A DNA stretch of 64,000 bases, from NCBI RefSeq assembly GCF_023343835.1, contig NC_064439.1, forward strand, positions 38,262,508-38,326,507, in the 5' to 3' direction. The position numbers and the translations under genes were made by a program. Source of the DNA: Lagopus muta (Eukaryota; Chordata; Aves; Galliformes; Phasianidae). Under the pieces are notes generated by a model. It was not told where the DNA came from. It was given only the letters and a program-made list of their open reading frames with translations, and did no database searches. This document shows, one piece after another, positions 10,701-21,300 of this stretch (position 1 is its first letter; the number at the start of each line of letters is the position of its first letter).

Positions 10701-12751
10701 AGGAGAATTAAAGGGGCGATAGCTATAGTTACGGTTGCTGAAGCTATTGTATTTAGTAGTAGTATGAAATTAGCCATGATGTAATAAATACATATTGTCC
10801 TTTGCTGAGAATTTGAAAAGTCAGCAAATACCTTCAGGTATTTGCTGTGTGAATCAGACACAATACAGGAAGGATTCCTGCAAGTCCTCGCAGATAGGCA
10901 AGCATACACATTGTGTGGAGATAGGGTGCAAGGAACTTCTGCTCTTTAGGCAAATCAAGAGTGAATTGGAGTGATACAGAGAGCAGAGAGGGAGTCCTTC
11001 CTGGAAAGCTAATTAAAAACAGCAACTTCTTAGTGGGACTGGGAGGAAGGAGTTTGTGAGGTTCATGTTCCAAGACGAAAGAACTTTATGAAGTGTGTAT
11101 TGGGTCCATGTGGAGTTCAGGAAGCACAGAACAGAATCTCATGGAGTGTGCTACATGCATATCTAGGCTTCCCAGACATTACACAGTGCCCTGGTTAGCC
11201 TTGTTAACTTTGTTGAGTGTTCTTTGAGGACATGCAGACTTTCAAAGTATGTGAAAGCCGCTTTAGTAATTAATTGGCTCACTCCTTCCCACCTATCGCT
11301 TCCTATCTAATAAAAGACAATAGTGAGTCCTTGCTAAAGCCAACAGATACAAACATTCAGTTTAGCTGAATCTGAGAACCTAGAAAGGATATCCCCCAAT
11401 ATCTTAGAACTGAAACAATCTTTTTTTTTTTTTTTTTTTGGTCTTATTTTTCCTGTGACTCTCATATGATTTGCTCTTAGACTAAACTTTCCCTTTTCTG
11501 GTAACTGATTTCAGGAAGATCAGTTCAGTTTCAAGGAACAAGAAGCATGTGTGCACGTCTGTTTGAACTGATTTATAACTAGAAGCATGTTTCAGTTTTA
11601 CTGTGTCAGGGAGACACGCTGAGATTTCCAAGTGATAAACTGACTTCTGCCTTAAGAAGAGCTGCCACCACACTCAGCATCATTGACATCCATGCATGCG
11701 CAGTGTGATGCAGGAAATGACACACCATTATCAGATAGCAGTTAAGAAGGATGCAGGGATATGGTGAGCTTGCTGGTGTGACCTCAAAGACAGGCAGAGA
11801 TGTTCTGTAGTCACTTAAGGGTGTGCAGTTAAAGTCTTCCTGTTGTGCACTTGGGAAAATTTTCATTTAACCGGAGAATACTTAAATTAGGAATGAGCCC
11901 CGAATGTTTCTCCAGAGGGAGAAGCAAGCTTAATGTGAAGGAAAACTGTACTGACCAAGACCAGCAAGTTGGTAACAAAGGTTCTGACATTGATCGTGGA
12001 CATGACCTTACTGCCTTCCAGAATGGGGAGGTGGTCAACATGATGGATGTCCACAGTCACCGGCTATTGTGGTTTTATACGAAGCAGAGCCCCCTTAGAT
12101 CTTTGAATGGGACCTTGAACGTGCCACTTCCAGAACATGTCAAGGGGACGTACTCCCTGCAGAAGATAAATAAATGATGAATCAATTCTAAGAGAAGCCA
12201 TGTGGAGGTAGAAAGTCAGAGCCAATCAAGATCAATGTGGCTGAGGGAGCCTTTACTAGAAGGGTTGTACCACAGGACTGTCACAAGATAATCAGCCAGG
12301 TCTACATCTGAACTGGAATCACCAGTGCTGGGAAATGCTTAGTGGAGAACAAGGCTCTAACTTCTCTGTCAGGTCCAGTCTGTGCTCTGCATGTGCTGCC
12401 TCTCTGTAAGAACCACCGACTACTTTCTTTAAGCAGTATTTTATAGCTACTTCCTTTTGCATGCTATTATACACAGAGTAGTGACTAAAGTCTTTATTGC
12501 TATTTAGCCAGCAATGCAGTTGCATTTATAACTTTATAGCTTTACTGTTAGGCCTACAACCTTAGCAGCAGAATGGAAGACGTAGTAGTATGATAGACAG
12601 TAGGCTAACTGTCTCTCTGTCCACGGAATGTGGCTCTATTCTTGGTACCTCAAAACTAACTGCAATGCCTATGTCTTCTACACTTACAATCAAAATACGT
12701 GAAAAGATGGCATTCAGTAATACTAGTCTGCATTTTTCAAGCGTCTGTGCA
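7736..12751. other. Presumed intron; no gene seen
   Basis: AT-rich unique sequence. A 19-T tract lies at 11421-11439. I see no recognisable exon, repeat family or RNA gene. Confidence 0.55.
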
Positions 12752-12890
12752 CATCATAGAATCATAGAATGGCTTGGGTTGGAAGGGACCTTAAGGATCT
12801 ATGTCCAGCTTTCCTTGTTGTGGACCAGAGATGCCTATGTAGTGCTGAGATCAGGGCATCAGGCTCCTTGTAGGCATCACATCTGGTTGT
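12752..12890 (-). mobile_element. CR1 LINE 3'-terminal fragment
   Basis: The first 45 bp (CATAGAATCATAGAATGG, then CTTGGGTTGGAAGGGACCTT) are a near-consensus CR1 3' end in reverse complement. After about 12800 the similarity decays: 'gagatcagggcatcaggctcc' is a weak match to the next CR1 block, so the outer boundary is uncertain. The well-kept tail beside a degraded body suggests an internal deletion. Confidence 0.8.
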
Positions 12891-14250
12891 AGTATGAGAC
12901 TTCTTTATTCATACGTTCATAACTGATAATAATAACTGCAGGAGACTAGAGCCATGAGAAGTAGATTACCACAGCTAGTTTACTCTGGCTGAGTAAAACT
13001 TGTTTGGGGCAGAAGCTGCACAGGAGGGAGTAGGGCAGGTACAGATTGTTAAAAATAATCTGGAGGAATGTGGATTAGTAGGATCAGGTGGATGTAGTCA
13101 TGTCCATTGGCAGGGGTGTAGCAGTTTAAAGGATTCTTGAATTTACACACCTAACAGAAGGGCATGCTATAGCATGAATGGGAAGTTGAAACTCACTTGT
13201 GCGTGTTAAGCTCCTCAAGGCAGGAAGAGAACTGTTTAGCCTAGTTTAATTTTGCGAATACTTTTCACAACTGGAGGAAAAGGAAGGAAGGAAGGAATGT
13301 AGACAGGTTGCAATTTAAAGTAAATTTATGCATGTCAAGTTTGTTAAAATAACACATACGTTGAACGTGCATAGTCCAAACAAAATACAGGAACTCTCCT
13401 GATGAGATTTTGTTTGGTATTAGGAATTATTTTTCCTTGGAGTGGGAGATGCTGTAGATCTTCCACTTCAGTCCTTTGTAATTTTGTGGCTGAAAATGCT
13501 CTCGTGAATTTTTTTTTTTTTAATAAAACTGCATCTATGGAGAAATTTCGGATGTATTCTGACTCCAAAAATTGTTGTGAATTGCCTGACAATTGTATAA
13601 AATGAATGCAACTCTAAATAAAATTACTTTCTGCAGTCTCACAGTCACGTGCACACTTGCACGATCAGACCTCTTTCTTTCTGCATATCTCATTGCTGCT
13701 ACAGTGAGACTCATAAACTTATGTGTATTTGTATATCCATAGTACTAGGTGTAATATTTTAGTGGTGTAAAATTGTATTTCTTACTGTATCTAGTCTTGT
13801 AGCTCAGTAAAGAAGGTGTGCTGTGAAAGTGAGATCCTAAAAGTCTGTATCTAAGCTGGACCTGCTGTTAGTGATTGATAGTTCACATAAAGTGCTGGTA
13901 TAATAGCTGAACAAGGGTTTGAAGCACCTTAAAAATAAAACATATTTTAAAATGGTAGCCTCAGCAAAATTACACTGTTTTAGGACAATACATTTAAAGA
14001 GCTATTTCATTACAATGAAATATCTCAAATTCTAAGTAGACTCTTTTTTCCATGTGAAAGGTTGCATGACAGTGTCAAAAGTTGCACTCTGGTGTTAACC
14101 TGCAAGTAGATGTATGAGAGCAGGTTGCTTTGTCATCTCACTTGTGTATCAGATGGAGGAGCAGCACATCTGTAAGAGATCCAGGCTGTGTTTTCATCAG
14201 CTGCTGATGCCCCTTAAGAAAGGGCCGAATTCTCATACTTAGAAATTTAT
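12891..14250. other. Presumed intron; no gene seen
   Basis: AT-rich sequence with a short GGAA tetranucleotide run near 13282-13297 and a T tract near 13509-13520. No exon or repeat family is recognised. Confidence 0.55.
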
Positions 14251-14340
14251 TTGTCAACAAAATATGAGCATGCAAGACAACCGTTCAGTCGCAATTTTGT
14301 TTTCATTTTTTTCTCTTTTGTGCTAGGGCATAACTTCCAA

Positions 14341-14626
14341 CTGTCAGCTCTTTCAGCTGAGTGTCAGCCTTTTTATAATTGCTGCAGCATGTCAACCCCT
14401 TTAAAATTACCATATGTCAGCTGTTTACCATATCAACTGAAAGCACGCGTGTTTGGTTGCTCCCCTTTGCCCTACCTGTGTTGCTCCTGGTGGCAGCTGG
14501 GTGATGATTTCAGCTGTCAGGTCAACCACTTGCAGGAGTGCCTCGGGTATTCATCGTTGTCTGCTGAGCACAGTAAAGTCCATCGGTGCCACAACCCAAC
14601 CGGTGTGGTGGGTGAGCTGGCAGCTG
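14341..14626. promoter_or_regulatory. Candidate intronic enhancer with TGTCA and CAGCTG words
   Basis: Five TGTCA words in one orientation lie at 14342, 14362, 14390, 14415 and 14515. These are the core of TALE (MEIS/TGIF-type) sites. Five CAGCTG E-boxes lie at 14354, 14418, 14494, 14511 and 14621. Two of the pairs overlap directly (14415-14423 and 14511-14519). Such density is well above chance for 285 bp. Enhancer function is inference; no conservation data were available. Confidence 0.35.
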
Positions 14627-15189
14627 GGCTTCTGTACTTCATCCTTTCCTTCCTTACCTGGGTGTTTAGGCAGCCAGAAAGCAATTACATGGCGGTCATA
14701 GAATCTCCATGGAATTTGCTTCTGGCTGCAGAAGTGAGAAGATCTGTCTGTCCCAGTATCTGCCCAAATGTTTGACTGACTCTATAGGATGTTAGCACCT
14801 TGACATTATTTTGAAGAGTTGTAATCACCCTATTTCCCCTTCACACACACACCCTATCCTTTTCTGGCAAGCAGATGAATGGAAAACTGCTTGTTCATGG
14901 CAAACCTTGCGCTAACGATAATGTGCCAGCATGTGTCTCGTTTTGGACTGCGTCCGGTGACTGGTTACTGACTGCAAACCAGAGCTTTTGCTGGCATTTT
15001 TCTGTGTCTGACATCCAATTTGGACCTGTGCTGCAGAGAGAAACAGTAGTAAGCTAGTAACAGAGTGCCAGATAGTAAGAGGATGACAAGTCTTTTCCAG
15101 TCTTGTATGAATGTTACTGAATGAGCAGTCAGTGCGCTAGAGGCCAGTGAGCCAGCAAATATGTTCAGCTTTCCCACAAAATAGTCTTC

Positions 15190-15510
15190 AGAATAGTAGG
15201 AGGTGTGATTACGGAGGGGGTACTGGCAAGCTCCAGCGAGCGGAGCCAGGCAGGGGAGGCGAGCCGTGGGCTGAGGCTGAGCTGTGCTGTGCCACCGCAG
15301 CTCTGCGCCTGACTGCAGCTTCCACTGAGGGCAGGAGGCTGCCAGCACGTTTCCTGTGGGTAAAAGGGAACGAGGGGCAGAGGGAAGTGCCAGGAGGGCA
15401 CAGCCTATGGGGTGGATGCAGGACAGTGCAGACAAGGGCATTGCGGGCAGTAGGGCAGCGGCAGGTTGCATGCATCTCAGCTGCTTGCACACGGTGAGAG
15501 TGGGGCCTCT
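15190..15510. other. GC-rich intronic patch
   Basis: A local rise in GC and CpG content inside AT-rich intron, ending with a donor-like ACGGTGAGAG near 15491. It could be an alternative first exon or a lineage-specific GC-rich insertion. Open frames on both strands are explained by base composition and carry no known domain. Confidence 0.3.
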
Positions 15511-16379
15511 GAGCGTAAATGGTCTGACATTCGCCCCTCTTATATTAGCTGTATTATTTACCAATTTCAAAAATGATTCAGTAGGGGATAACTAGTGCTC
15601 TGAGATCATGATGGGGCTCGTCAGCTTTCTGGAGTGCACAGCAATTACGGTGTGAATAGAGGTGAGTGTGATGGACAGGCTGGGTGGCTGCTCTCTCTAA
15701 CCTGAGCATTAGTCCTCTTGTGTTTGTCCACGCCTCTTCTCTGTGAGGAGCCTCGATGACAGCGAGGGTCCAATTGGCAGAAACAGTTTAACAGGCAAAA
15801 CAGAGCAAGGTAGATGTTCTTCTGGGCAATTTTTTTTTTTTTTTTTAAATTAAAGAAGACCAAACACACAGTAAAAGAGGTCTGATTTGCATGAAAATGC
15901 CTATGCATTCATAGTAGTTCTTAATGTTAAAGTGGGAAATTACTTTCTTTCAACTCAGTGCCCTGTACACGTGATTTCCAGAATTATTTGGTTCTTTGTA
16001 ACTTCCAGTAAGTTTCTATTGCAGAATGGTACCTCTGAATTTCTTGCGAAACACTCGGGCACTTTGTAACCCAGCAGATAAAGACGTTGCCTTTTATAGG
16101 GAAGCACTTTTTATTCAAATCCATTGGCAGCTTTTCGATACATTCCTCTTTTTTTCCTCTGTCAAATGCATTATTATGGGTTTAACAATGAATGCTATCA
16201 TTAAGAAATACCATGCATTTAATAGCTGTAATTTAAAAGTTTTATTCCATGAGCAGAAGCGTGTGTGTTTGTGTGTGTGTAAAAGCCAGTTTTCGTTGGA
16301 TTTTTAAATGCAGCTAAATGTTGGAATGAACTAGCAAATGTCCTTTGTTTAAACTTAACAATGCTTGCATTTGATATTT
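15511..16379. other. Presumed intron; no gene seen
   Basis: AT-rich, with a 17-T tract at 15830-15846 and a short GT run near 16262-16280. Nothing gene-like is recognised. Confidence 0.55.
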
Positions 16380-16640
16380 TCAGAATTAATTTTGTAGCAA
16401 ATTTCATTACGTTGCTGTTGTGTTCTGGGCACAATAGGGCAGCTCACTTGCGGCTAAATTAATATCCGTGGTTTAATAGCAGTTTGACTTGCCTAGGCAA
16501 TAAACTATCTCCCGTAACTGGTGGTGCTATCAAGATAAAACCTGCTAAGCTAATTCTGTAAGAAATCCCTGTGTCTGTGATGGGAAGAATTAACCCTAAA
16601 GAATTACTCTCTGCAAAGCATGACGTCTTTATGAATTTTA
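16380..16640. promoter_or_regulatory. Candidate conserved AT-rich regulatory block
   Basis: Contains several homeodomain-type words (TTAATT, AATTAATAT, CTAATT), a CCTAGG palindrome, a GATAA and a TGACGTC half-palindrome. Scattered CpGs (TTGCGGC, ATCCGTGG, CCCGTAAC) are retained in otherwise CpG-poor DNA. The texture resembles non-coding conserved elements, but this is impression only. Confidence 0.25.
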
Positions 16641-16964
16641 CGGTAATGGTAGTAACTAACTCTGAGGGCTTTGCTGAAGTAGATCCTTTCCCAAAGCACT
16701 GTCTGAATTCTTCTTGGAAGTCCTTTAGGATCAGAAACTGACTGTGACCTTACTACACTTTAGCTTGTTCTGTTCTAACAAAAGGCATGATTTTAAAATG
16801 ACTTAAGGAATTTGATTAAAAACCCTGTGTGGATACACTTAATTCAGTTAAACCTAACTAATACAAATTTAATATGCATGAGTAATTTATAGGTATCAGC
16901 TAAGCTAATAGAATAAGTTTTTAACTGTTTACCTAAATCAGTTTTTAAACAGACACGGGGAAAC

Positions 16965-17265
16965 TTTCATATAGTGAAAGATTGAGAAGATTGGGACTGT
17001 TTACCTTGGAAAGGAGATTAATCAGAAGAATCAGAAGTGAGAAGGTAAAAGGTTACAGGCGATGAAGGCATAGGCTCTACGGAGTAGAAATTCTACCATC
17101 GGGGGAGAACAGGGAGCATGCAGTGAAGCTGAAAAGTGACAAATTCAGAAGTAGGTAAAAAGAAGTGCTCTGCCATACAGTGAGCTAGTTGCTCACAGAA
17201 CTCATTGTCAGTAGATATATGCCTCTGAGGCCAAGAGTTTAACAGGGCTCTGGGGGAACAGAGTC
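16965..17265 (+). mobile_element. Ancient CR1-like LINE fragment
   Basis: Plus-strand similarity, in order, to the ORF2 end of old CR1 lineages. It has 'gaaagattgagaagattgggactgtttaccttggaaaggag', then 'cagtgaagctgaaaagtgacaaattcag', then 'aagaagtgctctgccatacagtgagc', then 'agaactcattg' and 'gaggccaagagttt'. Many substitutions and gaps destroy the frame, so it is a much older insertion than the one at 7361. No 3' tail is recognisable. Confidence 0.65.
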
Positions 17266-18176
17266 ATGTGCAGGGTAGGTTTAGTCTTGACTAGAGGGGG
17301 AGGTTTGAGTGAAGAAAAAGGGAAAAGCTCCACAGCTTGGTGGTACAAGAGCTGAATGAGAGCTCAGCACTAATGAGTAGAGGCATGTCTTTATATCGAT
17401 AACGAGATTGTCTAATTACAATGGTAGGAATTACAAAACAAAAAAATGAATTGAGGGATAAATGTGCATTTGGTTCAAGGTGGTCTACTATTAGTAGGGG
17501 GAATTAGTGAGGAATCTTCCCGTTTCTTTCTTCCCTATGTGCAGCTCCTTGTGTAATCTTTTGGTTGCAGGATTCTGGCTGGATAGATCTGTAGGAAATT
17601 CTAGTTCCTGTACAAATCACCACAGTTGTGCTCATTTCTTTCCAGAAGGTCATTATATCTGGTTATGCCTTAAAAACTATGGCACATGCTCTTGATATCT
17701 CATTAGGAGTTTGAATTGTTGCATTTCACTGCTTCTAAGAAGCAAATGTCACAGATTTGTCTGCTAAGGTGACAACTTCTCCCACACTCTTGGATGATGG
17801 AAAGTAATTTTGTCTGGTTACCAGCATATGAAATAGGGAAGGCTTTGGAAAGCAGTGTTTCCTAATGCTTGGTCCTTTGGAAAGAAATACCATCGAGTGA
17901 TTTGTTCATATTCACAGCTGCTAAAAAAAATGAACTGTGATCCTATTGTAATTAGCCATAGGGAAGCAGCAGAGAGAGAGGAGGAAAACAACGATGTCCT
18001 ATTCTCATCCTGCTGCTCCCTGGTGACTGTAGTCTCTTAGACATACAAAGGCACCTCTTGGATGCAGTTTAAAGCTCTTGGACATAGAGCTTAAAGGGGG
18101 CTATATTTCACTGATCGAGGTAGAGGAGCCTGTAATCAGTTTCCTGAGGTGGAGTGCTGTCACCAACACTTGGAAA
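17266..18176. other. Presumed intron; no gene seen
   Basis: Unique AT-rich sequence with no recognised exon, repeat family or RNA. Confidence 0.5.
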
Positions 18177-18340
18177 CATAGAATCATTTAGGTTAGAACA
18201 GACCTCTTATGTTGAGTCCAGCCATCATCCTAACACTACCAGGTCCACCACTGAATCAGGGAATAGAGTCATAGAATTGTTTAGTACGAGAAAAGATCCT
18301 TAAAATCATTAAGATGATCTGAGTTCAGCCTGGAGAGCTG
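18177..18340 (-). mobile_element. Two tandem decayed CR1 3' ends
   Basis: Two successive tails appear in reverse complement. The first starts CATAGAATCATTTAGGTTAGAACAGACC near 18177, followed by 'agtccagccatcatcctaacac'. The second starts AGTCATAGAATTG near 18265, followed by 'aaaagatccttaaaatcat'. Both are short and diverged. They are two separate old insertions or a local duplication. Confidence 0.65.
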
Positions 18341-21300
18341 TGTGCTACAGGGAAGAGAGCTCTGGAAAGTGACTTATTTTTCTTGTTGAGCTTTTACCTT
18401 TTGTTGCTTACTTCTCTGAAGCATCCCTAAAGTTTTGTCTGTGCTGCCTCTTGGCTCTCCTTAGTTGGCAACTAGTGCTTTGTTGTCAGTGGAAGAAGCC
18501 TCCCTAGGTAGGTCACTGGGCTGTTCTGGGAGTCAGCTGCAACCTGGATCATCGTGTTGCTGTCACATGCTGCATATTGTGGCAGCCCAAGAATGTGTCC
18601 AGTGTACTTTTTCTTTGGTCTTGCGTGCCCAGTGAACCCTGTCAAGTTGTTTGATTCACACACCAGTTTCTTCAGTTTGCTGTTTGTGATGGAATGAGGT
18701 CACAAGTTAAGTCTAAGGCCATTTAATCATTCACTTTGTCCACATCTATCCTCGCATCTGCCTTCCTTAGTTGTGCCTACAGTATCAGTTGACTAATTGT
18801 GCTATGGTGGAAGGACATGCCATGCAAATCTGCCATTGCTCATTATTGTGGCCTGGTTTGCCTGCCAAGCTGTCTGACTGTTGTTCCTGTAAGCTACATA
18901 CTCCACAGGGGTAGTCTGCTGGCAATCACGCTATCAGATTTAGAGACTGAAAACTACTTTCTGTTTACGAAGGATGAATTGCTCTTTGTTCTTGTATTTA
19001 TTATTCTATTGTTCTTCACTAGTCTAAGTGAGAAGCAAGGCATAAGACGAGAGTCAAGCTTTCCCTTTGGCCTACTTTTTTCATCTTCTGACAATTCTGC
19101 TAGTTCCTCCTGTGAATGTGGAGAACATAGCTTCTTTGCAGGCAGCAAACTGGTGGTGGTGGATGCAGGAGGGAGAGGCAGTCAGATGAATTTTTCAGAG
19201 CATTTCATTTGAAACATTTCAGATTCGATGTGATTTTAGTAAACTTCAGTAGATAATGATGGTGGGCCCATTAGTGGGCTGAAGGGTAGCCTGTTACTTG
19301 AAGATATTAATTGCAGAAAAACCTGGTAACCGTGCACTTCCACAGTTAGTGATGCGGGGCCAAGACATTGAAAACTGTGGGAGTCCCAACAGTAAGTGGT
19401 GTTCATCATTTACCTTAGGTCCTCGGCAAACCTTACCTTAGGTCCTTTGCTAGCAACCTACGTATTTAAAAAGCTGAGCTAGTTCTGAGAGACAGCTGGA
19501 CCACACTGCTGGAAGCTCTTGTTTCCCAGCAGTGTGGCTGCAGGACAGAGTGTGGTCCCTTGGGAGTCCTGGCACTACAGGGCCGGTGGCTGGAACCTGC
19601 CGGCACCCTTGGTGGTTTTATGGATGCTCGTTTTTGCTCAGCCCCTTTGGGAAGGCACCTCCGTCCCAGAGCAGCAGCCTACAGACTGTCCCAATAATAT
19701 TGGTGACAGTTGGTGATAGGCTTTAAAATTTGATTCAGTTTGTTAAAATATTGCTTCAATGTAAAGGAAAACACAGGCAAATAGAACTGAGTTGCTGGTG
19801 GACGTTGTCTTCTGGCTGGTTCCAAAGGGAAGCCCGCACTGGAAATGACTTCTTCTGCTGAAGAGATACAGCAATGCATATCTTCCCGGTGGAAGTACAG
19901 TTCTCTGGAGGATTCCTGGCTAATAGCACTGTCTAATGGAAGGGCTGGTGTGCTGGATGGTGCTGGGAACGGAAGCATGAGCCTTACAGCTTGCATTAAA
20001 AAGACTGTAACTAAAAGCTGTAATGATTCATTTCCTTCGTGGATGGACTATAGAGAGGCATGAATAACAGTGAGTGGTGCTAGGATGCTGATAATACCAA
20101 TATAAAACAAAGCTGTGCTAGTAAATGAACACTAAAAAATATTAGTGAAGAAATAAAAAAGAAGTTTTATAGGAATATCAACTGCAATTCTAAGATAAGT
20201 AAAGCTAACGCTGGGATAAGGCTTTGCACCTATACAAATACAGTTTTTTAAAGAGAGTGATAATTACAGAAAAACCCTTTTCAAATGCTTTCCTGTTGCA
20301 CTTTTTTGAAATATTATATTTGCATTAAAATATACTGTGATATGAGTGTACTACTTGTACTTAGATCTGATGTTATGATGGCTGTAATATAACCTGTTTA
20401 GAATAATACACAATTGTACTCCGTTAATTTTGTGTTAGCCTAAAATTTCTGCTGTAGCAAGGTTCTTTTTATGTAAATACAGAAGTTGGGATTGTAGAGT
20501 AAATCATTTCCATTCCATAACCAGCGACTCAACTATATTTCTTTTTGACACATTTGCAAAATGTGTTACACAGGATTAGTAAAAAAATCCCTCACTAGAG
20601 CTTTTATATTTAATTTCACACTGCTGTGCTAACCGAATGAGGCAGTACTACGATAGAAATACAATATTTTCTTTGTTTGGAAAAGAGGAGGATGTTACCT
20701 ATGATTTGCTTACTACTGGTTATTGGTTGTTATTGGGAACACTAACATTTTGAAGCTAAAATTAATAAAGTTGAGATCCATTAAACAGAAAAAAATTCAA
20801 AAGAGAAAAATGTGTGTTCCTGTGAAAAATTCCTTTGTAGGTAATAGCATAGCAGTACGTCATTTTTTTTTTTAGCTGCTGCAATGTAAACTAGGTAATT
20901 GGAAAATGCCTGTGCTTTCCAACTCCCTAGGATGCTAATAAGCATACTTCTGATACAAACACTGCATGCAGTGGTTTTACCAGCTCAGCTTGCAGCTGGT
21001 GTGATACTGGTGCTGTCAAATCTCAGGCCATATTAATGTTATTAGATACTACCTATGTGAATGTAACCCTCATCTGATGGGGAAGAATCTGGGTTCAGGA
21101 TCATCTTCAGCATCAAAGTAACCAATTAATACTTTTATTACTTACGACTGAAAACAACAATAAGTGAGAATCATTTCTGAAACTTGACCGGTGTAGTGTG
21201 TCCCTGCTTACCTGCCCAAAGTAATTGCAGCTGGGTTTATGCTGTATGGTCATAATGGGATTCAGAACTTAATGATGCATATGGTTAACTTGTTTACAGG

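Noticed and set aside
14251..14775. 174-codon plus-strand open frame
   Set aside because: No recognisable domain or start context; overlaps a motif-rich block better read as non-coding.
14965..15570. 201-codon minus-strand open frame
   Set aside because: Explained by local GC richness; no homology recognised and no splice support.
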